Shown here: positions 1 to 15,714 of the stretch, piece after piece
How positions within the stretch are numbered: position 1 is the stretch's first letter
Layout: each line of letters starts with the position of its first letter
Assembly (NCBI RefSeq): GCF_018320785.1
Contig: NC_054867.1
Location: forward strand, 27,283,855-27,347,854
Reading direction: 5' to 3'
Source of the DNA: Cheilinus undulatus
Taxonomy: Eukaryota; Chordata; Actinopteri; Labriformes; Labridae
Length of the DNA: 64,000 nt
Position numbers and translations under genes: made by a program
The notes under the pieces: model-generated
What the model was told of the DNA's origin: nothing
Seen by the model: only the letters and a program-made list of their open reading frames with translations
The model's database searches: none

Positions 1-1839
1 ATAGCCACCCACTCTCTTCATGCTCTTTAACTCTCCATCTACTGGTATTAGCCTTCCAGGAAATGGAGCTAAATTATCCCATTCAGCAGGTGACCTTAAC
101 AGTCTAAAGATTTACCCTCAGAGGGGGACTCTCTAGCCATGCAGTGCACACTTTAACCCACTGACATCGGCTAGAACACATATAATTTTAATTACACACA
201 CACACAGTTTCACCATGTCATGGAAATCTTTTACAGCCTTCAAGGTTTTTTTTTTAATTCAAACACTCCATTAAACCCCAACCAAAACCAGAAGAAAAAG
301 GCAATCAGTCCTCTCAAGATAAGGTGTAAAAAAGAGGAAATGCAGACAAAGAATATTTTCAAAGGGGAACAGTCTAGACAAGTAAAGGAGGCCACCCAAC
401 CCCCTTCTACACCCTAACCCAAATACCCTCAGAGAACAGACGGGTAAACCACGTCACCAGCCCCCAGCAAATTAGCGCCACCATATGTGGAGGAAAAAAG
501 GGTGGGGCAGGAAGGATGGAAATTCCATCAGTCTCGTCTTCTTCTCAAAATGCAAATTCACTCCCCCAAATATTAATCAAACAGTATATATTTATTCACC
601 AGCACTGCCTGACATTAACCCACAGCTTTATGCTCACTAGGCATTTTTTATGCAGAGAAACACAGGCAGGTTACAGAGATTAAGTGCTTCTGTGTGGTGA
701 AGGGGGAAGAAAATTGCTTTGGGTGTAAGCTACTGTTTCTTTGACAACACCTCATCCTCCTGACAGGAAAAGTGCGGCGCTCTTGAAAATGCGCTTTTGA
801 AAAAATATGAGATATTTTTGAGTTGAAGCACTGAGAGCTGCAAAACAAAAAGGTAGAGTGCTTTGAACAAGAGACAGCGCTTCACTCTTTGTCTGCTGAA
901 GATGGCTGAAAAAAAAAGGTGCTGATGCTTGAAACAGAAACCCAAGGCCAGACATTATCTCCAGAATTATTCCCACCCCATCTCTGCTGCCCAGTACACC
1001 AGCAGGTTCACGTTATCTGCCACCAGCATCAGCTAAAGCGACACATTCTGACTCCAAGGCTCATACAGAGCATGTAGCTAACAAAGAGCAGTTGTCTTTG
1101 TTCAGCTGGAGCAGGGGAGGGAGGGGGAAGAAGGGGGAATAAGGATGGAGGATGGGGAGACACAGATTTCTGTTTTTTCAGTTTGAGCCCAAAAAAGAGC
1201 AGAAATGCAAAATTCCCCCACTGATCATACAAACACACAACAGTAACTGTTAAGACCGAGAATCCTGGAGTTGCACATTTTTAAGCACTACTGTGCTTAC
1301 TCAGATAGGTCTCATGATAGGTCAGTCAATATTCAGGCTCCTTCTTGAGATTCCCACTACATAAAAAGCTTAATTTCATGGTAGCCTCTCCAAGATATTG
1401 CAATGCACGTTGCAGAGTTAAAAGCTTTTTGTTACAATGAAAATGCAGGAGCTTATGAATATTGCTATCATAGAAGCAACTGTGGGGAGAACCCTCTCCA
1501 CTAAAGGTTTAACAAAGGGTCCATCAGAACATGCTCCATTTACAGATGTAAAAGATGATTCTTAGGTTGTTCTGAATCCAAGGCAAGAGACTTAAAATGT
1601 GCAAAAAAGAATCTGAATTGAGCTGTATGAGGTACTCAATAGTAAGGAGATGCCCCCAGACGGGGCCTGCCCTCAGATTTGTCTGGACCCCTGACAAATC
1701 CAGAGAATGAGCCTTCTCAAGTTGGGATTATTGATGGTGTGCTGGATCAGTAGCATTTGTGCTAACACCCTGACAAACATTTTTGAGATAAGAGGTGTTT
1801 GAAACTGTAATCGGATTCTGATATTTAAATTATTTATTT
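1..1839. other. Gene-free flank
   Basis: No open frame with recognisable homology, no element ends and no long repeat; a short CA run is near 196. Several unrelated short frames here have no family features. Confidence 0.5.
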
Positions 1840-2390
1840 GTGCTGCTTTTAACCCCTTTTACTCACTTTTCTGACCATTTTTTCAACTATTTTCCGTTTA
1901 TCGTCAATGAATTATGGTACTTTTTTCCCATCTTTGGCACTGAAAATCAATTTTGCCACATTTAAACCCCTTTCCATCCATTATTATTATTATTATTATT
2001 GACCCATTTTTTCAACTTTAATTTCACTACCCTTTTCACCCATCTATGTAATTTTAACCCATTTTTCCTACTTTAAACCCACTTTTGCCTCTTGACCAAT
2101 TTTTTCCACTTCTCAATCCAATTTCACCACCCTTACTTCCCATGTCTGCCACTTTTAAAACCTTCTGACTGTTTTCTGCCTGTTTTTGCCATTTAACCAG
2201 TTTTTGCTCCTTTTTGCCGTAAAAATTGCCACTGTTGAGCTATATTGGCCACTATTTAATCCTTTTTAACCACTTTTTACACCCACTTTTGCCACCTTCA
2301 ACCCATCTTTGCCTCTTTTGACCAATTCCTTTTCTGCTCATTTTTGCCAGTTTCAACCCATTTTAATTCTGCTTTAAAAATTTTTTGAGT
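1840..2390. repeat. T-rich degenerate tandem repeat
   Basis: Loose repetition of blocks such as CCACTTTT, AACCCATTTTT and TTTGCC every 12-25 bases over half a kilobase, with an ATT run at 1981-2000. It looks like an old decayed minisatellite. Confidence 0.55.
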
Positions 2391-5141
<2,751 letters not shown>

Positions 5142-5769
5142 TTCTAAGGCCTGAGGTCAACATACTGTGAATTATTTTTGAATGATGAGACACAGATCTT
5201 TATGACATTTCTGATTCTGCCTTCTCAATTTGCATTGGATTATTTTAAAACAATAAAGAGAGCTTAAAGTTGATGGAATTCTCCCTGCATGGGATCTCAT
5301 CTGTGTCTGAAATGTCAAGTTAGGAAAATATAATTAGTCGAGGTAGTACAATCAGTTCTCTTCCCCTGCAAAACATCAGTGATGTAAATGCTGTTGATGC
5401 AACATGTCAATTAAAAATTAACGGTGTGCTTGTTTTGAACTGAAAGGATAAAAACAATCTTGTTTTTCTGAGGGGCAACATAAGGATGGATGAATCATAA
5501 CTGATGAACAAGTTGCTTTTATTTTTCATTTTATTCAGCACATCCCAATAAAAATTATCCTCATTGATCTATTTCACAAACAGCAAATTACAACAAAAAT
5601 CCACCTCACAAGTCTCACACTCACACATGTCTAAGAAATTGTTTTCATCTTGAACCAGGTCAAAAACAAATAAAGTAGGGCCTGTGTTTGTTAAACTCAA
5701 ATGAAAGTCAATCCCTAAGAGCCTCTCTAAATTGCTTGGCTCAGGAGCAATTATAAAGGGATTTGTTGA
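5142..5769. other. Gene-free interval
   Basis: AT-rich DNA without recognisable features, between a Tc1-like relic and the LINE tail. Confidence 0.4.
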
Positions 5770-5984
5770 TTTTGGTGTTAAGTGGCTCTGATTGGTTGCA
5801 GAGTGGCAGGCTCTAATGTGGACACTAATGCAAAGTGACGTGTAACAGGAGTCAGGACCTCATCACCTCTGTGGCTATTAACAGCAGTACAGAGCAGACA
5901 TTCACACTCACACTCACCTTGAGCTTTGGCAGTACAAACAGATGTAAACAGACAGCCGACATCTGAATGCCATTTGCTCATGTA

Positions 5985-6357
5985 ATATATCTACCTCATG
6001 CTTACTTGCACTTGCTATCTGTAATGCACTTTACCTTATGCCAATTTGCACCCATGATGCTGGTCCCCAGTACTCAGAATTTTTAGTATTTTAGTACTTC
6101 AGCAGTTAGTAATTTTATTTCTTCCTTTATTTCTTTATTTCGTCTTTTATTGTTTTTCTTTTTTTTTTTTTTTTTGGTAGTAGTGTTACTTTCCTGGATT
6201 TGGTATTTTAGCACTCTAAATATTAGCCTTATTGTTTATGTGCAAGTATTGACTGAATTTCTGTACTGTTGTTTATTTGCTCCTCTATGTGCCTTTAATT
6301 GTCCTCTGGGGACAAATAAAGTTTTTTGAATTGAATTGAATTGAATTGAGCATCACC
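5985..6357 (+). mobile_element. 3' end of a non-LTR retrotransposon
   Basis: The segment ends in GGGGACAAATAAAG and then a TTGAA pentamer run (6334-6350), the way fish LINE 3' ends finish, with a poly(T) stretch (6158-6174) inside. No coding part remains. The left border is uncertain and the family cannot be named safely. Confidence 0.5.
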
Positions 6358-6424
6358 AATGGAGAAGTGCTGCCTTGAATGATGACCGACAGAGTTCAAG
6401 AAGGTACCTCAGGTAAAACCTTAA

Positions 6425-8173
6425 GATGCAGGTGTTTATAAACAAAAGTGTTTTTTAACTTTTACCCCTTTATTTGTTTTATAGATCAATCAGGGTCAAT
6501 ATGATTGTTTTATTTATTTAAGAAAAACAACTTTAATGTCAAAGTTACATTGGCAAAGCTCTGTCAGGTTACATGGGATCAGGTGTGAACAGCCTTTTTT
6601 CAAGTCCAGCCACAAATTATCTTGGATTGAGGTTTGGGCTTTGACTCAGTCGCCCCAGAACATTCACCTTGTTATCTTTAAAGAATTTCTGTGTAGCTTT
6701 CACTGTTTGCCTCGTATCATTGTCTTGTTGAAAGATAAATCTTCTCCGAAGCTGTAGTTCTCTAGCAGACTGAGTAGGGCTGTCCTCTGGGGTTTTCCTA
6801 TATTTTGTCACATTCATTTTACCCTCTTCCTTTACAAGCCTTCCAGGGCCGGCAGCCGGGAAGCAACCCCACAGCGTGATGCTGCCACCATCGTGTTTCT
6901 CAGTGGGGTGGTGTGTTTGATGTCTTATCTAGGGAATGACAGCGAGACTAATTTGAACAAAGACTATAGAGACTTGACTTTGGCTTGGTTTTCACACTAG
7001 GGCCCCGGTCCCAGATCTGAGTGCACTTGAGCCCTAAGTCCGGCTCGTTTTGGTCAGAGTGAATTCAAACAAACCACGCTCTGGCCCACCTGGGGAGGTG
7101 GTCTTAGGTGTGGTTCAAGTGGACTCTGGCATGGTTCAGATGAGATGAACAGCAACCATGCCATGGGAAAGAGAGTTTCATTAGCAACAAGATGTCATCA
7201 TATAAAATTAACCTCTTTTTCCTGTGCGGCAGTTCGTTCAAATTTTTCTCAATAGAAGGTGGAAATCACCAGAATCAAGTCAACAAATGATCTCTTATGA
7301 CTCACCTTATTGATGAAAAAAATTTGGAGTCAGCAAGATGAGATGCAAAGGTAATAAAAGTCTTCTATCTCTTTAAAAACCATTGTATCAACAAAGTGTT
7401 AGCCCTTTTAATCCTCTGAGCTGCACGTAGATGTGTAGATACAACAACGTTGCCAGCATCTCAAAAAGTGATTTTTAAAACATCCATATTGGCAGGATAG
7501 ACTTCTTTGCCGTGTTAAAACATAAACAATCTTCACTCAGGTCATGACCTGAATGGTTGCCATGGCAGCTTTTTCTTCTTTCTCCTTCTTGGTGGGTTTG
7601 TACACCAGCTACATGCATACCACCACCTGCTGTATCAGACTGAGTACATACACAAGTGGGCCTGGCCAAGGATCAACATTACTAGCATGAAAGCAAGCCA
7701 GACAATCGGTCCTAATGTGAAAGCACCCTTATACTTTTCAAAAGCCTTTTCTCCTAGTTGCTTGGAGTGTTCTTTTGTCTTCATGGTGTAATGGTAGCCA
7801 GGAAAACTGATGAACCAGTGACTGGACCTTCCAGACACAGGTGTCTTAATACTACAATCACTTGAGACACATTCACTGCACTCAGGTGATCCCCATTTCA
7901 CTAATTGTGAGACCACTAGCACCAATTGTATGGATCTCTGTTGAATTAGGTCAATCACTTTAAAGAGGCTGAATATTTGTGCAATATCTTATTTTACATT
8001 ACATATTTTTATTCAATTGACATTTCTCAAATAGAAATCTGAGTTCACTTTGACATTTAAGAGTTTTATTGTAAGTTTTTTGTCAGAAAAGCCAAATTAT
8101 ATCACCCATGATTGATTTATAAAATCAATAAAAGGGTTAAACATGCAGTGGTATACATTTTATAGGCACTGTA
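6425..8173 (-). mobile_element. Tc1-like transposon relic with a nested insertion
   Basis: The right border shows TATAGGCACTGTA at 8161-8173, the terminal sequence also found in the elements at 31.9 and 52.3 kb; the left border is decayed. On the minus strand, MKTKEHSKQLGEKAFEKYKG (near 7785) begins the transposase and FIFQQDNDTRQTVKATQKFF (near 6750) is its central part, including a catalytic Asp. The two halves are split by about 0.74 kb of unrelated sequence. Frames are broken throughout. Confidence 0.8.
6987..7727. mobile_element. Small non-autonomous DNA element nested in the Tc1-like relic
   Basis: The segment interrupts the transposase relic. Its ends are roughly inverted: GGTTTTCACACTAGGGCC on the left, and CCTAATGTGAAAGCACC (reverse GGTGCTTTCACATTAGG) on the right. 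No coding capacity is visible. I could not identify a clean target-site duplication, so the superfamily stays open. Confidence 0.5.
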
Positions 8174-11100
8174 TGGCCATGAATTAAGCAAAATCAAAGG
8201 GATGGTTAACTCATCTAACCTTTTCCCTTTCCTAAATAACAAAGGAGTTCTATGAAGTCATAAGTCGGAACATTTCTTTTACTAAGTGGGAACTTCCTGT
8301 CCTATAGTACCAAGTAACCTGATAGTGACAAAAGTCCAAGGCCCATCCGCTGTGGTGAGCTCTGTCATCTTTGTACACAGCATAACTGTTTTTATTCTTA
8401 TGTCAATAGTCATCTGGCTTCATAGTTGGCATAAAGATATAAAGGTGAAACTATATATGAGCTAACAAGTACATTGCTTAAAACCTTTATTTTAAAAAAT
8501 GTGAACTGTTAGGATGAGGTCATATACTATGGTATTAAACTGATCTCCCACATGAAGCTACATGAGGAGCAATATAAACAGCACCTGCACACTCTGCTGC
8601 AATAAAATACAACAGCCGTGCCATAAATTCCACCTCAGTGAGGCTCATAATGTTCAATTTGTCCTGAGACTCAGAGGTGCTGATACAACTCAGAGGGGAT
8701 TTTCTGAGGCTATAATTTGTGTTATTGTTGTGTTAGACTGTCCATTGTACAGCGTTTCAGCGTCCACCTGGCCTCAGAAAAGCCTGTTATTTTCAGAGAG
8801 ATGGACACATACAGTTTGAGTCTTACATTTGCATGCAGGCTTGTGTTTGTTTGTGTGTGTCAGAGATTGAAACAACACCTGCTGTTCGTCAGCATCGTTT
8901 GCTGCATCTTGCAGAAGGTGGTGATGGTAGCACGAATGGTGTTATTGTGAAATCATTTCACAAGGTAGGAGATGTATGAAATGTTCAATCTGCTCCGGTT
9001 ACAGCTCACGACAGCATCAAGCTGTTCATAATACCAATTAAAATCAGATTTAATCATGAAAATCTAATTAAAAGAGGTCCATTTCTCATTAAATTGTTTT
9101 CAATCCCCTTAAGTTAAAATAGAAAGTACTGAACATATTCCTGTTGGCGAACTCTCCTGAAAATGATGATGTGTATCTAGCTCAGTGACAGTGTGTGCTT
9201 CTTTTAATACTTCTAAACATCCTTTTTAAATTTCCATCCAACATTCATCTCTTTAAAACTTCTTGCTTAATATGCAACACATCTACGTCTGAAAGTGAGC
9301 CCTGACAGGAGAGTTGACACCCCGTCTCCTCCTCAGCAGAGTGTAATGCGGCAGAATGATGAGAAGACTTAGGTGAGGTAAAACGGGGGGCATACGCTTC
9401 TGTGTGACTGCTTCTCCCAGATGGCCATGTGGAGGGAGCTGTGTGATCAGAGATCTAATAAACCTGTGGTTATGCTGCAGCCCCCTTTCCTGGGAGGGAG
9501 CTGTTACCATAGCAACCATACCACAAGCGCTGCAGGTTAATGGTGGGAAATTATGATTTGCCGGTTTGCAACTAGCACACAGTGTGACTGCTGAATCTAC
9601 TTTCAGCCTTTCTGTGGAGGCAGAGTGATACAAGCAAGCGAGAGAGCGGCGCCCACGGAGCAGTTTTTGGACACCACAAGAGTCTTTGAACAAGTTCCAG
9701 TAACCCCCCCAGCAAGAGGAATTAAATTTCACTCTTGCATTTGTATTTACAAAGATTTAACTCTATATTAGCTATGTAGGCTTCTCAGTCTTCACTGAAA
9801 CCACATCTAAAAGTAGTAACCACGTTTTAAGCACTGCTCAGATTATGGACAAAAAGACAAAGACCCTCATGTGCAAATCTTTCCAACACCCATCCTGTTA
9901 CTGCTCACTGAATCTTAGGAAGTTACAGAACTTGAAGCATTTGGGATGATGTAGAAGTTCAGTTCGGCTGAAGGTTGCGATAATATTAGTAGTTTTATAG
10001 CACAATATAGCATGAGTCATCACCGCAGCAGGGATACAGTATTGATTCTCCCTCTTAGAGAGAGGTTAAAGGTCTCCAAGCTTGAACCTCTTTGTTAAAG
10101 GAATGGCTTGATAGTTTGTTGCTTTGTTTGCTTGTTTGATTGCTGCTTTGAGTTAAATAAAAAGATCTGCTTTATCTTCACATCGTGAGCAGGCAGCCTG
10201 TGAGTTACATTTAGCACAAAGACCAGAGATGATGGCCATAAGAGAGGGTTAAAATGGACACTTACATATGCACTTAAAGCTTCAATGGGGAATTTCTAGG
10301 TGATTCCGACACAGACCGGAATTAATATTGAGGATTTTTGTAGCCTCTGCCTCTGGGTAGGAGTCAGATAAAATTAGCAGAAGCCTGCTGCAGAAACAGC
10401 TGTTTTTATATGATCCACAGTAAAGATTCACATTGGGATACTGGGGTACTGGGATATTTATTCATCAATACTAAGAAATAAAGCATCACATTGCCCACCA
10501 AAATCAACACAAATCCAAACTTTCCCATAGGATCATTATAAGGATAACAGAAATAAGGTATAAACAAATTAGAAGCTGCCATTTCCTTTGTAAACAGTCA
10601 TTCATTCCAAAAATTTTCACATTTTCTTCAGTCTTTGGGCTAAGTTAAGGTCATCGTGATTGTGGCTTTTTATTTTATTTTATTTCCTCCTATGACCTGC
10701 TAAAATTGAAGTACATTCATGTGCTTTAGGCATGTTGGGTGCCAAGGATTCATCACAGGGCCTGGTGTGGGGGCGCAACCATGTCGATACACAGATGTGT
10801 GGCTTGGCAGCAAAGGTCAAGCACAGCAACATCTTTTTTGGCCTCTTCACCCCGGTAATATGCCTGGAGCCCACCAGTGGTTTACGGGCCCTTTGGACTT
10901 CCACAGCACCACCAGGGGCTCATGGCAACCCTACTACCCACCCAGATTGGTACTTTAGACTGTGCTTTCTAGACACACCCACCACCTGTGCCCTAAAGGT
11001 GTGGACTTTGTTATTTTTCAACAGATTATTTTCCCATGTCCCTGGTAATGTTCAAGGACATCTAGAGCATGACCTGGATTGTGTCAATCCTTCTTTTCAC

Positions 11101-11413
11101 CTGATGGTCAAGGTCAACATCAAAGTCAACTTTATTTATAAAGCAAGCACTTTCAAAACAAACCGAGTTTGTATGTTTTAGATATGACTAATTAAACCTT
11201 TTGTTTGATATTTTAATCATAGCTCCTATCTGCATATTCACTATCAGGCATCTTGAGCTTTATCTTTTTAACATTCAGAATAATTCTTTCAGAATGATGC
11301 AATAAACTTTGCACCAGTGCATAGGATTAAACTGAAGTATGGCTTTGGGAGTCAAGAACGTTTGCTTTTCAAGTTCTCCCCCTCCTTTAGCCTCAACTTT
11401 TTTCATTAAAGTA
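8174..11413. other. Gene-free interval
   Basis: Mostly unique-looking sequence. Two 149-codon open frames (9283-9732 minus, 10732-11181 plus) have no family motifs. A TCAACTTTATTTATAAAGC stretch near 11128 resembles sequence common in fish repeats. Confidence 0.4.
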
Positions 11414-12024
11414 TTAAAGGAGACATATTATACCCTTTTAAGACAAGCTTAAATTGGTCTCAGAGGTCCCCAAAACATGCCTGTGAAGTTTGTTGCTGAA
11501 AAGACACTCCAGTATAGGATTTTTGAACGTTTAAAACCCCCTCTATTTCAGCCCTTCTCAGAACGAGCCATTTCTGTGTCTGTGGCTTTAAATGTTAATT
11601 AGCTGTCTGACTCTGCCTCTGACCACACCCCTCTCAGGAAATGGATGCAGTACTCCTGGGTCTACAGGCACTTTTATCCAAAGATTAGAACTGGAGTGGG
11701 ATTTGAACCATCAACCCTCCCACACTGTAGTCAGCAGGAAAACCCATTGAGCTATCTAGCATCTCAACTGATAGCTGAGAGGATCAGTAGAGGAGGGCAG
11801 AACTTCCCACTAAGTGGGGGAGGGCCGACCAAACCTGGGGGCGGGTGATTACCCTAAATCTGAGACCAGCTTCTTTAAGCACACATTTTCTGAAAGGTGG
11901 AGAAAGAGAGGGGGAGAGGGAATGGATTTTTCTGGTATTTGAGGGGATTGTGGACAGGCCAGGGGCACATATTTGTGTTAGAAAAGCCTGAAAAAGTGAT
12001 TTTTGCATAATATGTCTCCTTTAA
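11414..12024. mobile_element. Non-autonomous DNA element with TTAA target sites
   Basis: Bounded by TTAA at 11414-11417 and 12021-12024. The ends are inverted: AGGAGACATATTATACCC on the left, and the complement of the right end reads AGGAGACATATTATGC. About 0.6 kb with no transposase. TTAA duplication is typical of piggyBac-type elements, but the terminal bases are not the usual CCC, so I do not assign a superfamily. A tRNA-like segment lies inside (11699-11760), and a second partial copy is at 22.93-22.99 kb. Confidence 0.75.
11699..11760 (-). other. tRNA-like segment with Pol III A and B boxes
   Basis: On the minus strand an A box (TAGCTCAATGG, 11744-11754) is followed after 34 bases by a B box (GGTTCAAATCC, 11699-11709), preceded by GCTAGA. 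This is the spacing of a tRNA gene or tRNA-derived SINE head. I could not close a full cloverleaf, so a functional tRNA is unlikely. Confidence 0.5.
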
Positions 12025-12474
12025 AATGCATTAAAGTACAGCTAAGATGCAGCATTGTTAAAGGGATATTTCTGTATTTTTGTTGTAGGGTTGTATTATG
12101 TACTTGGTGGTAGTAGGGCCATTAGCCCTAAGTGATTTCCGAAAGGGTTGCCCCTTTAAGTATGAGGTGCCTGAGGAAGCTTGGCTGTACAGCTTAGCAG
12201 ATGGGTATAGTTTCACCGCATAATTTATCTGGTTTTAGGTCAAAATGGGCTTGAATGCTGACTTGATAGTACACTATATCAAAAAGTTTTTAAGCATTTT
12301 AGTCTTCACCTAAAAAGCCTCTGTGTTTGCCTCAATGTACAACTGTTCGGGTCTGCAGCATCATTGGAGGAAACAACAAAAACTACGTTGAAACAACGTT
12401 TCAATGAATGATTTCAACTTGAGTGATGATGACAAGCCATTTACTGTAGATTACTGTGTACATTTCAGGACATT

Positions 12475-12650
12475 CTCAGGTCTCAGAGTGGGGTGTCAGG
12501 TGTCATAAAAAAAAAGCATCAGATGTCAGGAAAAAAAGCATCAGGAAAAACGGTGTCAGGTCTCAGGACAAAAGGCATCAGGAAAAAAGAAGTCAGAAAA
12601 ACAGGAGTCAGGAAAAAAGGCACAGGTCTCAGGAAAAAAGGAGTCATAAC
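12475..12650. repeat. Minisatellite of about 15 bp
   Basis: Imperfect copies of TCAGGAAAAAAGGAG, mixed with TCAGGTCTCAGG variants, over about 175 bases. Because the unit is a multiple of three, frames stay open through it (12456-12671 and 12493-12690), but these are not genes. Confidence 0.75.
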
Positions 12651-13499
12651 TATGGTTATACAGCATTATAGGCATGCAACCTCATTATAAGTATGCTTAT
12701 AATGATTTAAAAAGCATTACAGAAAAGGGGCCGTAGTGGATTGGAGGTGATACCTTTATAAGCCAAAGAAGATCTTCTGAAGATGGAGACTCAGCAGTAA
12801 AAAGAGCGAGAGAGACTTTAGTGGAGACTCTAGGGGAGATCCTGAGCCCATGCAGCTGTTCAGATTCACCGAGGTGGAAGAGCACATATCCAGTAGCCTT
12901 AGCTCGCATTGAAAAATAGTGCCAAACACAGAAGCTGTGAAGAATACTTATCTGCTATGCTATATGGCCTAGCTTCCCCAAGCGTGTCATGTATAAAGAG
13001 GTAACACTTATTGAAATCACTGCAAGCTAATGCTACTATGGCCAAGTACCTCATACAACCCAACTTAAAAATACTGGAATATCCCTTTAAAATGTTTAAT
13101 ACTTTCATGATTGTGGATGCAATGGTATAGTCTTTGTCGTTTTAATGATTATGAAATTGTGTTTTAGGGAAATCTGAACATATCTGGGAGTGTCCCTGCC
13201 CTTTTTGTGGTAAAGACAAACACACGTTATCTAATACTTGATGTGTATGGCATATATTTTTGTTGCCATTATATGACACAGGTATTGATATCATTTGATA
13301 TTTTTTCAGAATAGTATTGTAATTGAAAATTCTGGAATCATGACAACCCTAGCAAGATGATCTCAGCTGTTCATTTCCAAATTGTATAGGCGTTTAATTT
13401 AGCATACTGCACTTTGCCTGTAATGTGTTTTCCAATTTACCAGTATCATAGGGTTACAGTGTCTTATAACCACCTTATACAATTATAGAAACAACTAAA

Positions 13500-14228
13500 C
13501 ACACTTGTAATTCCATGCAATATTTTGCCATGTCACACAGGAAGTTGGTCTCATTTTAAAATGAAACATTTTACTTGCTTCAAATTCCACATGTATTATC
13601 AAGGTATGTCCCTCTACACATTCAAAAGGTTACTTTTATTATTGTTTTGCTGTAGCACCCCCACTGGCAAAAGGAAGAGATGCAACTGGGTCATTCCTTT
13701 ATACCTATTAGTTGAAATGATCAAGTGCAGATTTTGATAAAAAAGCCTCAACAGTTGTCTACCACTCTGACCATTCTTACTGAAGGACGCCTTACTGCCA
13801 GTGGTGACCATTTCAATATCCTGCCATGTGGAACAGGAAGTTGGTCTAATGCTTACGCGACACATCTGAATTGCTTCAAATTTCACCACCTACTGTAAGA
13901 CCCCAGTAGCACCTGTTACATAATGTTCCCTATCTTCTTTGACTGATGATAAATACTACTGCCCCGATCATTTCTACATATCAGCATCTTCCCTTTTCAT
14001 ACTGCCACCTACTGTTGAAGGGCAGTACTACCTCATACACAAAGTGCACTGCACTCATCTTTTTTAACTTAATGATGCTCCTGAAAGGATCTACAGGGTC
14101 TCTCTGCTTTGCTGCAGCACACTGCATGGGTGTGCTGCAGCCAGCTATTGCCACATACTCGTGATTGCAACACACGCCTACATGCACCTGGGTGCATGGG
14201 CCCTTCAGCCCCGCTAGCAGCCCTAGTT
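13500..14228 (-). repeat. Dispersed repeat, copy 1 (ends near AACTAGGGCTGC)
   Basis: On the minus strand it begins AACTAGGGCTGCTAGCGG at 14228, matching the start of a copy at 36812 (AACTAGGGCTACAAGCAG). Internal parts also match in inverted order, for example GGAAGTTGGTCT with a following GCTTCAAATT. The pattern is that of a repeat common in fish genomes; its class is not clear from sequence. Confidence 0.6.
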
Positions 14229-15306
14229 AAAATGTAAAGTCCAAGCTCTTAATAAATACAGCTCTTTCTCAAGCCACATTAAACCTTTGTTGAGAAAGAT
14301 TTTAAACCTGGATTACTTTTATGTCAGCTGAAATTGTTACTAGCCCTCTAAGAAAACAATCATAATTTGAAAGTGTTGTCATATAAAGTGAGGCTTGAAG
14401 TGAAACAGCTGATCAGAGCCGAAACAGGTTAAACACCCTGTTTTATGACCCAACATGTCCAAAATGATGCCATTTTTGTTGAACCTGATTGTGTTCTGGG
14501 CTTAGCTTTAGGCTAAATGCATCAAACTACATCTAATATTCATGCATTCCATTAATAAGGCATAGATGTGTCAAACATGCTTCTCTGGATTCTTTTCTGC
14601 CCTAAAAACACACGAGAACTGAATTCTTAGTTCATCTAGTACAAGCCTAATGTTCTGATCAGAGATTTCCTAACAGAGATGGAGGGAGCTGAAGCTGCCT
14701 GGGCCTTCATATAGGCTACTGCATGTAAAAACTGAAATGAAATTCCTGTCGAGAATATAAATACATCGTACTTAATTCCAATCTAACCTGCAGGTGACAT
14801 CTGCCTGGCACACTTTGTTGTTCTGACACAGACAGAGATGATCACACTCCTTCTCTGTAGCTTTAGCCTAAAGTAGGGATGAAGAAGCAGTCAGACAGCC
14901 CCAAAAGCATCTCCTCAAACAGCAAGTGATGAAACGTTGTCATTTTCACTGCTCCCTACAGAGAGCAGGGGAGGAGGAGGAGGAAGACTCCAAACAAGTG
15001 ACAGGTCTGAGAGGAATGATTTATCTCTTTCAACACTCCTGTGTGTGTGTGTTTGTGTGTGAGAGAGGAGAGGGGGGTTTATAAGACCCACTTTCAAGTC
15101 CATTAAATTTCACAATTAGTGTGAATTATTAATAAGAAGTCATTAAATGCAAATCAACTTTGGAGTCTTTGGGGACCTTCTTCTCAAATAAGCTTTTTAC
15201 AAAGCAAACAGGAAAAACCTTCTCTTAAATCAGCCTGAGAGTCCTCTCTAGATTCAGCAACAACACAGAAAAAAAAAAAAAAAAATCCAACACTGATCTT
15301 CACTGC
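14229..15306. other. lrrn1: Region upstream of the lrrn1 first exon
   Basis: No gene and no element; a GT-rich run at 15040-15065 and poly(A) at 15270-15287. It may carry proximal lrrn1 regulation, but no site can be named. Confidence 0.4.
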
Positions 15307-15714
15307 TCAAGCTGATGTCATCGCCTCCTCCGTCAACACACCATAATATTGGCACTTCGCTCGTAGCTGACTGGGTGGGACTCTGGTTCCCATGGTGCAT
15401 GTTGATGACAGAACAGATGGTGAGGGTTGCCTGTTTTTTGTCGGAGTCAGAGTTGTTTGAGTCCAGCTGACCTGCGCCAGGCAGCTGCTCGTCACTGTGC
15501 GCCGCTGCAGCTGAAGTCTCAGCGTGTCTCCAGCAGCACCGGGGATCACAGCGAGGGTTTTTTCCTCCCCTCCTATCTCGTCCTCAGGGCTGATCATTCT
15601 TCTTCGGAAATATAGCCTACTCTGCCCGTCTCGCGCATCATCCTGGAGATGCGGATACCGCATGGGTCAGTAGCCTGCAGCAGCCTCGCGCACGGAGGAT
15701 ACAGCGATTTAAAG
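15307..15714 (+). other. lrrn1: Probable noncoding first exon and promoter of lrrn1
   Basis: The block is distinctly richer in GC and CpG than the surrounding AT-rich DNA and ends in a strong splice donor, AAAG followed by GTGAGT, at 15714/15715. lrrn1 in vertebrates has its coding region in one 3' exon preceded by noncoding exon(s), and the coding exon here has a good acceptor at 28475, so I infer that this block is the 5' exon. The transcription start is not identifiable; no convincing TATA box is seen. An open frame on the other strand (15307-15663) is probably a by-product of the high GC. Confidence 0.5.

Noticed and set aside
9283-9732. 149-codon open frame, minus strand
   Set aside because: No recognisable domain, no splice or promoter context and an uneven composition; length is possible by chance in 64 kb.
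10732-11181. 149-codon open frame, plus strand
   Set aside because: No family motifs. Its 3' part overlaps a TCAACTTTATTTATAAAGC stretch like those in fish repeats.
11699-11760. Functional tRNA gene
   Set aside because: A and B boxes fit, but I could not pair a full acceptor stem and cloverleaf, and it lies inside a transposable element.
15307-15663. 118-codon open frame, minus strand, over the lrrn1 first exon
   Set aside because: GC-rich DNA gives long antisense frames; no homology features and it opposes the inferred transcript.
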